Shown here: positions 1 through 6,155 of the stretch, piece by piece
Layout: every line of letters starts with the position of its first letter
Position numbering within the stretch: position 1 is the first letter of the stretch
NCBI GenBank assembly: GCA_938045195.1
Contig: CALINC010000005.1
Span: 1-31,361 of the forward strand
Reading direction: 5' to 3'
Length of the DNA: 31,361 bases
Source: an uncultured Treponema sp.
GTDB lineage: Bacteria > Spirochaetota > Spirochaetia > Treponematales > Treponemataceae
The notes under the pieces: generated by a model
Seen by the model: only the letters and a program-made list of their open reading frames with translations
Databases searched by the model: none
What the model was told of the DNA's origin: nothing
Translations under genes and position numbers: made by a program

Positions 1-55
1 ATATTTCTTTTTTAGAATTTAATAAAGTTCCATCTAAATCAAATACAAATAACAT
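1..55 (-). CDS. HAD-family hydrolase, first 18 codons only
   Basis: Partial gene running off the left edge on the minus strand. The ATG at 55 is preceded by GGAGG at about 60-64 with a normal spacer. The visible residues read MLFVFDLDGTLLNSKKEI, which contains HAD motif I (DxDGTL); the first Asp of that motif is the nucleophile in this phosphohydrolase superfamily. Only the N-terminus is visible, so the substrate cannot be called. The gene begins about 38 bp beyond the attC-like site at 93-150 and has the same orientation as the toxin/antitoxin pair on the other side of it. It therefore sits where the next cassette of an integron array would begin. Confidence 0.75.
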   Translation of the reverse strand, partial: MLFVFDLDGTLLNSKKEI

Positions 56-92
56 TTTTCCTCCAAGCACCCAGTGAAGCGTCTTCCTGACA

Positions 93-150
93 TTCGTTTA
101 ACCTGCATTGTCGTAAGAGTAATGTCAGGTTGAAGCGCGTGTTAGGTTTT
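93..150 (-). repeat. Integron attC-like recombination site
   Basis: The plus strand folds into a typical attC hairpin. CCTGACA on the left pairs with TGTTAGG on the right (one G.T pair). A two-base unpaired spacer follows (TT opposite CG). Then CGTTTAACCTG pairs with CAGGTTGAAGCG, leaving an unpaired G, and CATT pairs with AATG with an unpaired T beside it. Bulged G and T in one arm are the known extrahelical bases that mark the recombined bottom strand of attC sites. Here they make plus the bottom strand, so cassette genes should read on the minus strand, as both flanking genes do. The outer right box is a perfect GTTRRRY (GTTAGGT). The left box has GAC in place of the usual AAC. Confidence 0.7.
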
Positions 151-157
151 ATTTATT

Positions 158-532
158 TTACCAAATAGTCTTTACTTCATACAAAGGAATTTTTAAATCT
201 TTTGTTAGTATAGTTAGATTATTTTCCATAGCTTGTGCAATAAGCAGTCTATCGAATGGATCTCTATGAATATCAGGTAACTTTTTTATTCTTTCCGCGT
301 CATATTCCGTTGGATGAAGATAAGTAAATTCTTCATTCTCTAGAACAGTTTTTAATTGAGAAACATTAATTTCAAAATCAAGGGTTCCTTTTGCTTGTTT
401 TATCGCAATTTCCCATAATGATACAAAACTAAAAAAGCATCTTTTTGTTTCCATCAAATTTCTTACAGTTGCAGAAAGCTCAGTACTTCCTATCACATAC
501 CAAATTATTGCATGAGTATCCAATAAATACAT
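158..532 (-). CDS. vapC: PIN-domain toxin, VapC-like RNase
   Basis: 124 aa, usual length for a PIN-domain toxin of a type II toxin-antitoxin pair. The acidic active-site residues are visible: D5 in LLDTHAIIW, E41 in LWEIAIK, D91/D94 in IHRDPFDRLLIAQA and D112 in TKD. The IHRDPFDR subgroup usually pairs with small antitoxins like the gene just upstream. The start ATG overlaps the antitoxin stop as TAATG, which implies translational coupling. The stop lies 8 bp before the attC-like site, the compact arrangement of a gene cassette. Toxin-antitoxin pairs are common in large chromosomal integrons, where they are thought to stabilise the array. The RNA target cannot be deduced from sequence. Confidence 0.88.
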   Translation of the reverse strand: MYLLDTHAIIWYVIGSTELSATVRNLMETKRCFFSFVSLWEIAIKQAKGTLDFEINVSQLKTVLENEEFTYLHPTEYDAERIKKLPDIHRDPFDRLLIAQAMENNLTILTKDLKIPLYEVKTIW

Positions 533-756
533 TACATATACTCCGCAAATTCTTCAATTGGTTCGTCAAAATCAGGAGACATTTTACAAGGAATATCTTT
601 TAAGCAGCCGAAGCCTTTTTTTTGACTTTGTGATGAAGCATTTTTTTCTAATGTGGTAAATTTAAAGAGAATATAATCCACATAAGACGAAATTTCTTCA
701 AGTGCTGTTTGCGGAAGTAACTTTAATTTCTTTTCAAGACTACTGTATAACACCAT
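532..756 (-). CDS. Small antitoxin, DUF2281-like
   Basis: 74 aa, paired with the PIN toxin. The N-terminal half has the short helical pattern LPQTALEEISSYVDYILFK typical of DUF2281-type antitoxins. The C-terminal half is Ser/Lys rich and then acidic (DEPIEEFAEYM), a plausible toxin-binding tail. AGGAG lies a few bases before the ATG at 756. No attC is visible upstream between this gene and 864, so the far boundary of the putative cassette is unclear. The assignment rests on its position and general pattern more than on a strong motif. Confidence 0.75.
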   Translation of the reverse strand: MVLYSSLEKKLKLLPQTALEEISSYVDYILFKFTTLEKNASSQSQKKGFGCLKDIPCKMSPDFDEPIEEFAEYM

Positions 757-863
757 ATTTCTCCTGTTTTCTATTAATATACCATAAATTTCAGATTCTT
801 TCTATGAGTATGAAACGATCATATTTTTGAAAATGGGTAATTTCAGATAAATTTGATTAATTT

Positions 864-1073
864 TTATATAAAGCATTGTACTACAAGATTATATAGAAAT
901 TGGCACGTACCATAAGTATGATTATTGTAAGCTTGTCCAGATCCATTGCAGCTTGAGCATTTTCCAGTTCCCTGACATTGAACACAGACTGTTTCTTTTA
1001 CTCCACAGCTTGCAAATCCAACTACCACTGACACTGCCAATAAACAGGCTAGCAGCACAACTATCGGATACAT
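864..1073 (-). pseudogene. Cys-rich lipoprotein fragment with DnaJ-like zinc repeats
   Basis: A 69-codon ORF with a hydrophobic stretch and a lipobox-like GFASC, followed by CVQCQGTG and CSSCNGSG repeats, the CxxCxGxG pattern of DnaJ-type zinc-binding domains. The signal peptide lacks the usual N-terminal Lys/Arg: the hydrophobic part begins right after MYP. Those first codons overlap, in another frame, the place where the upstream toxin gene breaks off. After TYGTC the expected second half of the next CxxC repeat is missing and the ORF ends in unrelated residues. This looks like the middle of a lipoprotein gene joined to a toxin gene by a rearrangement. Whether the fragment is expressed cannot be told. 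Confidence 0.45.
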
Positions 1074-1164
1074 ATTCCGTAACTTTTTTGTATAAAGATT
1101 TATATTTTGCAGATTTTAGCTTTTTCTCAAATGTTTCGGTTTCTGCTATTCGATACTTAGTCAA
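1071..1164 (-). pseudogene. Truncated RelE/ParE-type toxin
   Basis: The reading frame from the TTG at 1164 gives about 32 residues that look like the N-terminus of a RelE/ParE-superfamily toxin (MTKYRIAETETFEKKL...YKKVTEYV). It overlaps the antitoxin stop by 8 nt (TTGACTAA), the usual coupling in such pairs. Intact members are around 90-100 aa. Here the continuing frame becomes Cys/Trp-rich and unlike the family, while the neighbouring frame supplies YPI and then a lipoprotein signal sequence. This indicates a small deletion or recombination junction at about 1070-1080. The remnant lacks the catalytic C-terminal half and should be inactive. Confidence 0.5.
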
Positions 1165-1390
1165 TTATTCGATACGTGCCAGCTGAAATATCAGATAAAC
1201 CTTTTTTAATATCTTCCTCATATTTGAGTATTTCATTCATTTCTACATCATCGACAATCGTCTCATTCATAGTGTAATTGAGCGTTGCATATTCTAGATA
1301 ATTAGAGATTGTTCTTTTCTGCCCATCAGCAGCCAGTTTGAAAATGTCATACGTACTGTCATCTATACGAACAGTAATTGTCCTTGCCAT
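1157..1390 (-). CDS. Ribbon-helix-helix antitoxin-like protein
   Basis: 77 aa from the ATG at 1390, chosen over the TTG at 1408 because GAGG lies 7 nt before it and the protein then begins MARTITVRIDDSTYDIF. This is a ribbon-helix-helix DNA-binding start: a beta strand followed by helices around residues 10-40. The acidic, helical C-terminus (NEILKYEEDIKKGL) would wrap the cognate toxin. The cognate gene immediately downstream is broken, so this is an antitoxin left without a functional partner, although it could still repress its own promoter. Confidence 0.7.
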   Translation of the reverse strand: MARTITVRIDDSTYDIFKLAADGQKRTISNYLEYATLNYTMNETIVDDVEMNEILKYEEDIKKGLSDISAGTYRIID

Positions 1391-2069
1391 TTTATGCCTC
1401 TGATTCAAATATATTTATTCGTGCGGAGGGTTTAATAGCCTGTTGCCGCGCAACGTACGCTATGCGCCGGGATATGTTGATTTTGTCCGGTTTTCTACTT
1501 TTCTTGCATTGCAGGTTGATTTCTTCCTTACTGACATGAAATCACTAGAAAACTCAGAAAGACTTCTTTCAAGATTTTCCCGATTGCTTTCTTTTGGTGT
1601 TAAAATTATTGATGAAGCAATTTTTTTTGATGAATAATTCAGAAAAATCAATATGAAATTTTTTAGGTATTCTTACAGCATAACTATTTCTACTTGTGAA
1701 TACTTTTGCACAAGCCATATTAGCACATCCGTATATACTATAATATATATGGATGTGAAATTATCGTCACCCATTGTTTATCGCTCATGCTTGCTGTGTG
1801 GTGAATAACTACAGCTTCCGGTTAATAGCCCGCAAAATCCTACATGAGAAAATAAAACTATAGGGGAATAAAATTTTCCTTATTAACAATAAGCGGTGCA
1901 GAAAGGCACCAACCTATCCCGCCTTGGGCTTATTATATTTTGGTTAGATTTTTACGTACGGTGCCGCTTTTTTGCGGTTAGATTTATATGAGAATATGTA
2001 TCGGCTTGACACGGCAACTGCACCAAAATAAAAAATAAGAACCCGATATAAATAATTGGATGTTTAATT
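1391..2069. other. Intergenic stretch with degenerate repeats and hairpins, no convincing gene
   Basis: 679 bp with no ORF resembling a real gene. It opens with a degenerate copy of a hairpin-rich repeat at 1424-1486, related to 9603-9664. The 1500-1640 part has one open frame on each strand but neither shows a recognisable family or ribosome binding site. 1740-1860 is A+T-rich with nothing recognised. 1889-1990 holds paired segments (see findings). No second attC could be folded here. Confidence 0.5.
1424..1486. repeat. Dispersed hairpin repeat, degenerate copy
   Basis: Shares GGGTTTAATA and TGTTGATT at corresponding distances with 9603-9664, plus a central hairpin in both (GTTGC/GCAAC here). 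The outer GGCGGGT/ACCCGCC stem of the other copy has decayed here. Confidence 0.4.
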
Positions 2070-2723
2070 TTATAATCCGACAAAATTCAATTCGCTTTCG
2101 CCGTTCTTTTGAAGACTTAAAATTGCAAAACTTTTATTTGCCCCGCGTCTGGGACTTTTTGTCGAGCCCGGATTTATTAAACGGATATTTCCTATTTTTT
2201 CGTTAAACGGAAAATGCGTATGCCCATAAACTGCGATGGAGCACTCATTCTTTTTTGCAAAATTCATAAGGTCATACAAATTATATTCTACAAAAAAATT
2301 ATGCCCGTGCGTAAGCAATATTTTTATTCCGCATATAGTGATAAAAAGATTCTCGGGGAATTTTAGTACAACTTCGGTCATTTCTTCATAAGAAAATGTT
2401 GCGCCGGCTTTTTTTAAAGTTATGGGCGTGCGCATAATATCTGAATTTCCTAAAACATAAAACAGGATGGGCGGTAAACACGTTTGAAATTCTTTATTGC
2501 TTAATGCCTCATTTATGATATATAGAAAATCGTTTAATCCATCTCCTGAAAATAAAACTGCGTCCGAATTCTTCCCGTATTGATTAAAAATGCGTATCAG
2601 AGAAGTATAATCGCCATGCGTGTCCGATACTAAAATTAAATTTGCCGTTTCAGCAAAACTTAATTTATTTAATGAAACCTTATCACCGATAACACCTTGT
2701 TTTATGTATTCCAATTTATTCAT
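2070..2723 (-). CDS. YfcE/MJ0936-type metallophosphoesterase
   Basis: 217 aa calcineurin-like phosphodiesterase of the YfcE/MJ0936 family, cytosolic and normally dimetal (often Mn). The metal-site motifs are all visible: SDTHGD at 33-38, SGDG near 59, GNSD at 92-95, THGHNFF at 138-144 and GHTHFPF at 167-173, then the NPGS signature at 184-187. The length is slightly above the usual 160-190 because of about 27 extra N-terminal residues before the first beta strand. The ATG overlaps the lipoprotein stop upstream (TGATG), so the two are translationally coupled in one minus-strand unit. The physiological substrate of such enzymes is generally uncertain. Confidence 0.88.
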   Translation of the reverse strand: MNKLEYIKQGVIGDKVSLNKLSFAETANLILVSDTHGDYTSLIRIFNQYGKNSDAVLFSGDGLNDFLYIINEALSNKEFQTCLPPILFYVLGNSDIMRTPITLKKAGATFSYEEMTEVVLKFPENLFITICGIKILLTHGHNFFVEYNLYDLMNFAKKNECSIAVYGHTHFPFNEKIGNIRLINPGSTKSPRRGANKSFAILSLQKNGESELNFVGL

Positions 2724-3586
2724 CAGGCACCTCCTTCCAAATCATCGGGATTTGTAATATCGCCGTTTTCATTGTTAGCGTCTGTATTATTTTCAAGTTC
2801 CCCCGTTTCTGCATTTGCATCGGCAGCTTTCTCATCGCCTTTACAAATAAGTAAATACTTATGTGAAGGAATCCCTGTTTCGGAATCGATAAAAGGCTTT
2901 ATCGAATAATGATTATTAAATATCGATTTTCCTATAACTTTTTGCGCTGTAAAAAGGGCTTCTCTAAATTCTTCAAGCGGCGAATTTTTTAGCTTCTTTT
3001 TTTTTGCATTTATATCTTCTCCTGCAAAAACTGAAGCCGTAAGCAAAAGCATAACTTCATCATCGCCGATTACAAAACTTTCTTCTTGTGCCGATAAAGC
3101 CGTAGGAATTTTAAAATCGACAACAATATCCGATGCGGCTTCCAATGGCAAAAGCTCTTCCATGGGTAATAACGTAATAATTGCCAGTTCGGGGTTATTT
3201 TCTGCAATCTGAATTAAATAACGTCCGCCGCCTTCAGGAATACCGATAGAAATGACGATTGTACTTTTATATTCATCAATTTTTTCGCTTATCAATTTAA
3301 AGCGGGGATATTTTGAAGAAGCAGTCATCTCCGAATATGGAAGAATTTGCACTGGGGCATCCTCACTGCCGGAACCGTAGTTTTCATTAAGATACCTTAG
3401 AATTCCTAAGCGTTCATAATAATCTTTGCCCAAAATAACTAAAATTTTATTCTTTATTATCCTGTGCGGTTTTATTTTTTCGCGTACAGGTTCTTGAACT
3501 TCTTTTTTTCCGTTACATGAATTTATACATACGAATAAAATAAAAAAATAAATAAATATAAATAAAAATTTAGAAAATCTTTTCAT
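2723..3586 (-). CDS. Treponemal lipoprotein of unknown function
   Basis: 288 aa if started at the ATG at 3586. The longer frame back to 3655 begins with TTG inside the upstream gene and puts 23 residues before the signal peptide, so the internal ATG is preferred although no Shine-Dalgarno is visible. The N-terminus is a lipoprotein signal (KR, hydrophobic stretch, INSC lipobox). The body has alternating beta/alpha segments such as KILVILGKDYYER and STIVISIGIPEGGGRYLI, suggestive of a Rossmann-like or periplasmic-binding-like fold. The last 35 residues are Asn/Glu/Asp/Ala-rich low complexity. It is coupled to the phosphoesterase gene downstream. Function is not recognised. Confidence 0.72.
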   Translation of the reverse strand: MKRFSKFLFIFIYFFILFVCINSCNGKKEVQEPVREKIKPHRIIKNKILVILGKDYYERLGILRYLNENYGSGSEDAPVQILPYSEMTASSKYPRFKLISEKIDEYKSTIVISIGIPEGGGRYLIQIAENNPELAIITLLPMEELLPLEAASDIVVDFKIPTALSAQEESFVIGDDEVMLLLTASVFAGEDINAKKKKLKNSPLEEFREALFTAQKVIGKSIFNNHYSIKPFIDSETGIPSHKYLLICKGDEKAADANAETGELENNTDANNENGDITNPDDLEGGA

Positions 3587-3632
3587 AAGGGATAAAATTA
3601 TACATTTTTTTTTGAAAAAAGAAAAGTAAGCA

Positions 3633-4004
3633 CTAATAGATATTCCCTTTTGCAATAATAATTAAAAATGAAAATACTATTGCTAAAATAATTCCAACAA
3701 GAAATGAAATTACATTTATAATAAACCGGAATATGTATTTTTTTTCTTTATGAAAAATTATATAAAAGGCTTTAACCAAAATTGCGGCAAGCGAGAATAG
3801 CGCAAGCAAAATACAAAAGGTTATCGATACATTTAAAATTATAAATAAATTGGAATCTAAAAAGTCTTGTACGGCACTCAAAAAATACAGTACGGTTAAT
3901 GAAATAACCGAATATGTCAAAAATCTAATGGAACGGTCTAAAAATCTGATAGTAAATTGTTTATATTCTTTTTTGAGCTTGTAAGAATTGCCGTTATTAT
4001 TCAT
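3633..4004 (-). CDS. Small membrane protein of unknown function
   Basis: 123 aa with a charged N-terminus (LKKEYKQF) followed by three hydrophobic segments at about 32-46, 50-77 and 92-118, so probably an inner-membrane protein with three spans. It lies just after the rplI terminator on the minus strand and 46 bp before the lipoprotein gene, so it may head a separate three-gene unit with the lipoprotein and phosphoesterase. No family motif is recognised. Confidence 0.6.
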   Translation of the reverse strand: MNNNGNSYKLKKEYKQFTIRFLDRSIRFLTYSVISLTVLYFLSAVQDFLDSNLFIILNVSITFCILLALFSLAAILVKAFYIIFHKEKKYIFRFIINVISFLVGIILAIVFSFLIIIAKGNIY

Positions 4005-4020
4005 ATTTTTAGATAAAATA

Positions 4021-4046
4021 AAAAGCGGGTTTTAAAACCCGCTTTT
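4021..4046. terminator. Terminator after the rpsF-rplI operon
   Basis: Perfect inverted repeat, AAAAGCGGGTTTT followed by AAAACCCGCTTTT, placed 11 bp beyond the rplI stop. The GC-core stem with A/T flanks works in either direction. It separates the ribosomal operon from the membrane-protein unit. Confidence 0.85.
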
Positions 4047-4056
4047 AAGATAAAAT

Positions 4057-4644
4057 CTATTCGGCAGACTCCTGCCCTAAGCTGTCAGCAGCGGCTTCAG
4101 CTTGTTCATTTTCAGCAGGTTTTTCCGAAACGCTTTCTTCTGCGTCTTTGCGGTTCCGTCTCGGCTTTTTATCGGACGGCTGTTGTTTTTCTTCAATAAT
4201 CTGAGCCTCAACCGTAAAAGAAATCTCAGCGGAAGTATTTTCGTAAAGTTTTATTACAGCTTTGTGATGTCCCGTACTCTTAACGGTTTGTCCGGCTATT
4301 TCAATTCGCTTTCGTTCAATATCGAATTCAAGTTTATTAAGCTCTTCTGCAAGGGTCTGCGTTGTAACTGCACCATAAAGTTTACCGTTAGGTCCGGCAG
4401 GCATAATAATCTTAATTGCAAGAGCCTCAAGCCGTTCTTTAAGCCCTGCAGCATCCCGGCGTTTTGCAGCCTTTTTCGCTTCAATTTCTTCTTTTCGAGA
4501 TTCAAAATGTGCAAGTGTAAAATCGTTGCACGGAACAGCTAAATTTCTTGGGAAAAGATAGTTGCGGGCATAACCCTTTGCTACGTTTTTAATATCCCCT
4601 TCTTCGCCGAGATATTTTACATCTTCATTTAAAATGACTTTCAT
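4057..4644 (-). CDS. rplI: 50S ribosomal protein L9 with C-terminal extension
   Basis: 195 aa. The ATG at 4644 gives the standard L9 start MKVILNEDVKYLG and has AAGGAG with a 7-nt spacer; the TTG at 4650 is too close to that site. Residues 1-50 are the N-terminal rRNA-binding domain with the signature NVAKGYARNYLFPRNLA. A long charged connecting helix follows, then the C-terminal domain to about 150. The remaining 45 residues are a Lys/Arg then Glu/Ala-rich low-complexity tail; ordinary L9 is about 150 aa. It is the last gene of the S6-SSB-S18-L9 operon. Confidence 0.96.
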   Translation of the reverse strand: MKVILNEDVKYLGEEGDIKNVAKGYARNYLFPRNLAVPCNDFTLAHFESRKEEIEAKKAAKRRDAAGLKERLEALAIKIIMPAGPNGKLYGAVTTQTLAEELNKLEFDIERKRIEIAGQTVKSTGHHKAVIKLYENTSAEISFTVEAQIIEEKQQPSDKKPRRNRKDAEESVSEKPAENEQAEAAADSLGQESAE

Positions 4645-4743
4645 TTTCAAGCTCCTTAAAAAATATCACCCTCGCCAGGAGTTGGTGAGGGGTTTGGATA
4701 AAATACGTGCTTTATAAAACAAAAAGCCGCATTTTCAATTTTG

Positions 4744-5043
4744 TTATTCGTTAATAACGTATGGTAATAATGCCAAAGCTCTTGCCCGTTTAATTTCAAG
4801 TGCAAGTTTTCTTTGGTGTTTTGCACAAGTGCCGGTAATTCTTCTTGGAAGAATTTTTCCTCGCTCGGTTATAAATCTTCTAAGACTATCAGGATCTTTA
4901 TAATCAATTTTTAATTTTTGCGTGCAAAACCTGCAAACTTTTTTTCTATAAAAAGTTCTGCTTCTTCGTTTGTCTTCGCCCTCGCGGATATTTTCCTGCA
5001 TGTTGGCTTCTACATCTACATCATTCATTGTTTCGTCTGACAT
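4744..5043 (-). CDS. rpsR: 30S ribosomal protein S18
   Basis: 99 aa. The core from about residue 33 (YRKKVCRFCTQK...IDYKDPDSLRRFITERGKI) through TGTCAKHQRKLALEIKRAR is typical of S18, which pairs with S6 on the 30S platform. The zinc-type cysteines CRFC and the later TC are present. An acidic N-terminal extension of about 24 residues precedes the basic segment, making it longer than the common 75-80 aa. It starts 10 bp after the ssb stop. A 99-bp gap containing a small hairpin (CCCTC/GAGGG) separates it from rplI. Confidence 0.97.
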   Translation of the reverse strand: MSDETMNDVDVEANMQENIREGEDKRRSRTFYRKKVCRFCTQKLKIDYKDPDSLRRFITERGKILPRRITGTCAKHQRKLALEIKRARALALLPYVINE

Positions 5044-5053
5044 TTTTTTCTCC

Positions 5054-5578
5054 TTAAAATGGAATATTATCTAAATCCGAATTACCGGTATCGGGTACAT
5101 AGTCGTCATTATAGGGCGGGGCATCCTGCCGTTTTTGGTATGCCGACGGATTTCCCGAACCGTTTTGATATTGTTGATTACCGCCGGAATAGCCGCCTGC
5201 GTTCCCGCCTTGCCGCTGGTGCGAACCCTGTTGATTCTGACTGCTTTGCCCCTGTCCGCCGCCTAAGAGTTGAAGATTATTGGCGATGATTTCTATACGG
5301 CTTCTTGTTTGACCGTCTTGTTCCCAGCGGTTTTGCCGTAATTCACCGTCTATCGCCACTTGCTTTCCTTTTACAAGGTATTGATTTAAGGTTTCACCTT
5401 GTCTGCCCCAAAGGACAACATCAAAAAAGCTGGTTTCTTCACTCCACTCATCACCGGTTTTTTTTCGTCTGTTTACGGCTACAGCAAAATTACAAACTGC
5501 AATACCGGACGATGTATATCTAAGTTCGGCATCACGCGTCAAACGTCCGACCAATACTACATGATTTATATCTGCCAT
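5054..5578 (-). CDS. ssb: Single-stranded DNA-binding protein
   Basis: 174 aa, normal for bacterial SSB. Residues 1-110 form the OB fold (MADINHVVLVGRLTRDAELRYT, FDVVLWGRQGE, VAIDGELRQNRW). Residues 111-165 are the Gly/Gln/Asn-rich disordered linker. The acidic tip ends DLDNIPF, the peptide that recruits RecJ, RecO, PriA and polymerase subunits. It is placed between rpsF and rpsR, as in many bacteria. Its natural partner recJ is divergently encoded just beyond the operon promoter. Confidence 0.97.
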   Translation of the reverse strand: MADINHVVLVGRLTRDAELRYTSSGIAVCNFAVAVNRRKKTGDEWSEETSFFDVVLWGRQGETLNQYLVKGKQVAIDGELRQNRWEQDGQTRSRIEIIANNLQLLGGGQGQSSQNQQGSHQRQGGNAGGYSGGNQQYQNGSGNPSAYQKRQDAPPYNDDYVPDTGNSDLDNIPF

Positions 5579-5589
5579 AGAAATACCCT

Positions 5590-5871
5590 CTATTCCTCAA
5601 CTCGAACAAAGAGATACGTCAACAGTTGAGCAATTAGTTTAAAACGCTTATCCAATTCAAGCATTCGTGAAGGATCGGCATTGATGTTAAAAAGCGTATA
5701 TCGCCCCTTTGATTTGCGTTTGATTTGATACGCAAGATCTTTGTCGCCGTAAGGCTCTTCGGAAATAATTTCTACATCGAATTCTTTAAGAAGATTGTGC
5801 AGGGCATCCATTCCCGGTTTAAAAGCGTCTTCTTCAACCGGAAAAACCGTCATAAGTTCATATTTTCGCAT
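5590..5871 (-). CDS. rpsF: 30S ribosomal protein S6
   Basis: 93 aa from the ATG at 5871. The GTG at 5889 lies upstream of the GGAGGG site and would only add residues encoded by it. The protein begins MRKYELMTVFPVEED and has the S6 beta-alpha-beta fold, with GDKDLAYQIKRKSKGRYTLFNINAD in the middle. It is the first gene of the operon, with the promoter at 5931-5959 and a leader hairpin at 5897-5917. Confidence 0.96.
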   Translation of the reverse strand: MRKYELMTVFPVEEDAFKPGMDALHNLLKEFDVEIISEEPYGDKDLAYQIKRKSKGRYTLFNINADPSRMLELDKRFKLIAQLLTYLFVRVEE

Positions 5872-5896
5872 GTTCCCTCCTATGGACACATTTCTG

Positions 5897-5917
5897 GTCC
5901 CGCATTTTCTGCGGGAC
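5897..5917 (-). promoter_or_regulatory. Leader hairpin of the rpsF operon
   Basis: A perfect 7-bp GC-rich stem (GTCCCGC/GCGGGAC) with a 7-nt loop lies in the 5' leader, 25 nt before the S6 start. S6:S18 complexes are known to bind leader stems of this operon in many bacteria. I cannot confirm the exact consensus here, so an autoregulatory role is an inference. Confidence 0.4.
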
Positions 5918-5930
5918 GGAGTTATTTTTT

Positions 5931-5959
5931 ATATTAGCAAAAAAAACAGGTTTAGTCAA
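5931..5959 (-). promoter_or_regulatory. Sigma-70 promoter of rpsF-ssb-rpsR-rplI
   Basis: On the minus strand TTGACT (5959-5954), a 17-bp spacer and TAATAT (5936-5931). Transcription should begin near 5924, just before the leader hairpin. Confidence 0.75.
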
Positions 5960-6029
5960 GTAGAGGAATTCATTGTGCAGAGCAACTTTTGTCTTGTGTT
6001 TTACATGGTTTTTCATTTCCTATTTCCTA

Positions 6030-6058
6030 TTGACTTTTCTTCGCTATACCGCTAGTAT
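6030..6058 (+). promoter_or_regulatory. Sigma-70 promoter for the recJ unit
   Basis: TTGACT (6030-6035), 17-bp spacer, TAGTAT (6053-6058). Together with the rpsF promoter it makes a divergent pair about 70 bp apart. The predicted transcript includes the 20-codon ORF at 6090 and recJ. Confidence 0.7.
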
Positions 6059-6089
6059 TAAACGCGGAAAATATCGGTAGGGGAATTAT

Positions 6090-6152
6090 ATGGATTCAAT
6101 TAAGATTATTAAAAATCAATACCTCGTTTTTAAAATTATTGTGCGGGGTTAA
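6090..6152 (+). CDS. 20-codon upstream ORF (leader peptide?) before recJ
   Basis: ATG at 6090 with a good Shine-Dalgarno (AGGGG, 6-nt spacer). It ends TAA at 6150-6152, three bases before the recJ ATG. The peptide is basic and hydrophobic (Ile/Lys-rich). The recJ ribosome site (GCGGGG) lies inside its last codons, so translation of this ORF would pass over it, allowing coupling or attenuation. It could also be chance, as the ORF is short. Confidence 0.35.
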   Translation: MDSIKIIKNQYLVFKIIVRG

Positions 6153-6155
6153 AAA

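Noticed and set aside
757..863. A second attC bounding the toxin-antitoxin cassette
   Set aside because: No RYYYAAC/GTTRRRY pair that folds with the attC layout could be found here.
1443..1651. Open frames on both strands (64 and 63 codons)
   Set aside because: No ribosome site, no recognisable domain, opposite-strand shadows of each other in a decayed region.
1900..1935. CCGCCTTGGGC resembles the 3' part of the ZTP (pfl) riboswitch
   Set aside because: The 5' conserved half of that motif is absent, the spacing is wrong, and no purine or folate gene is downstream.
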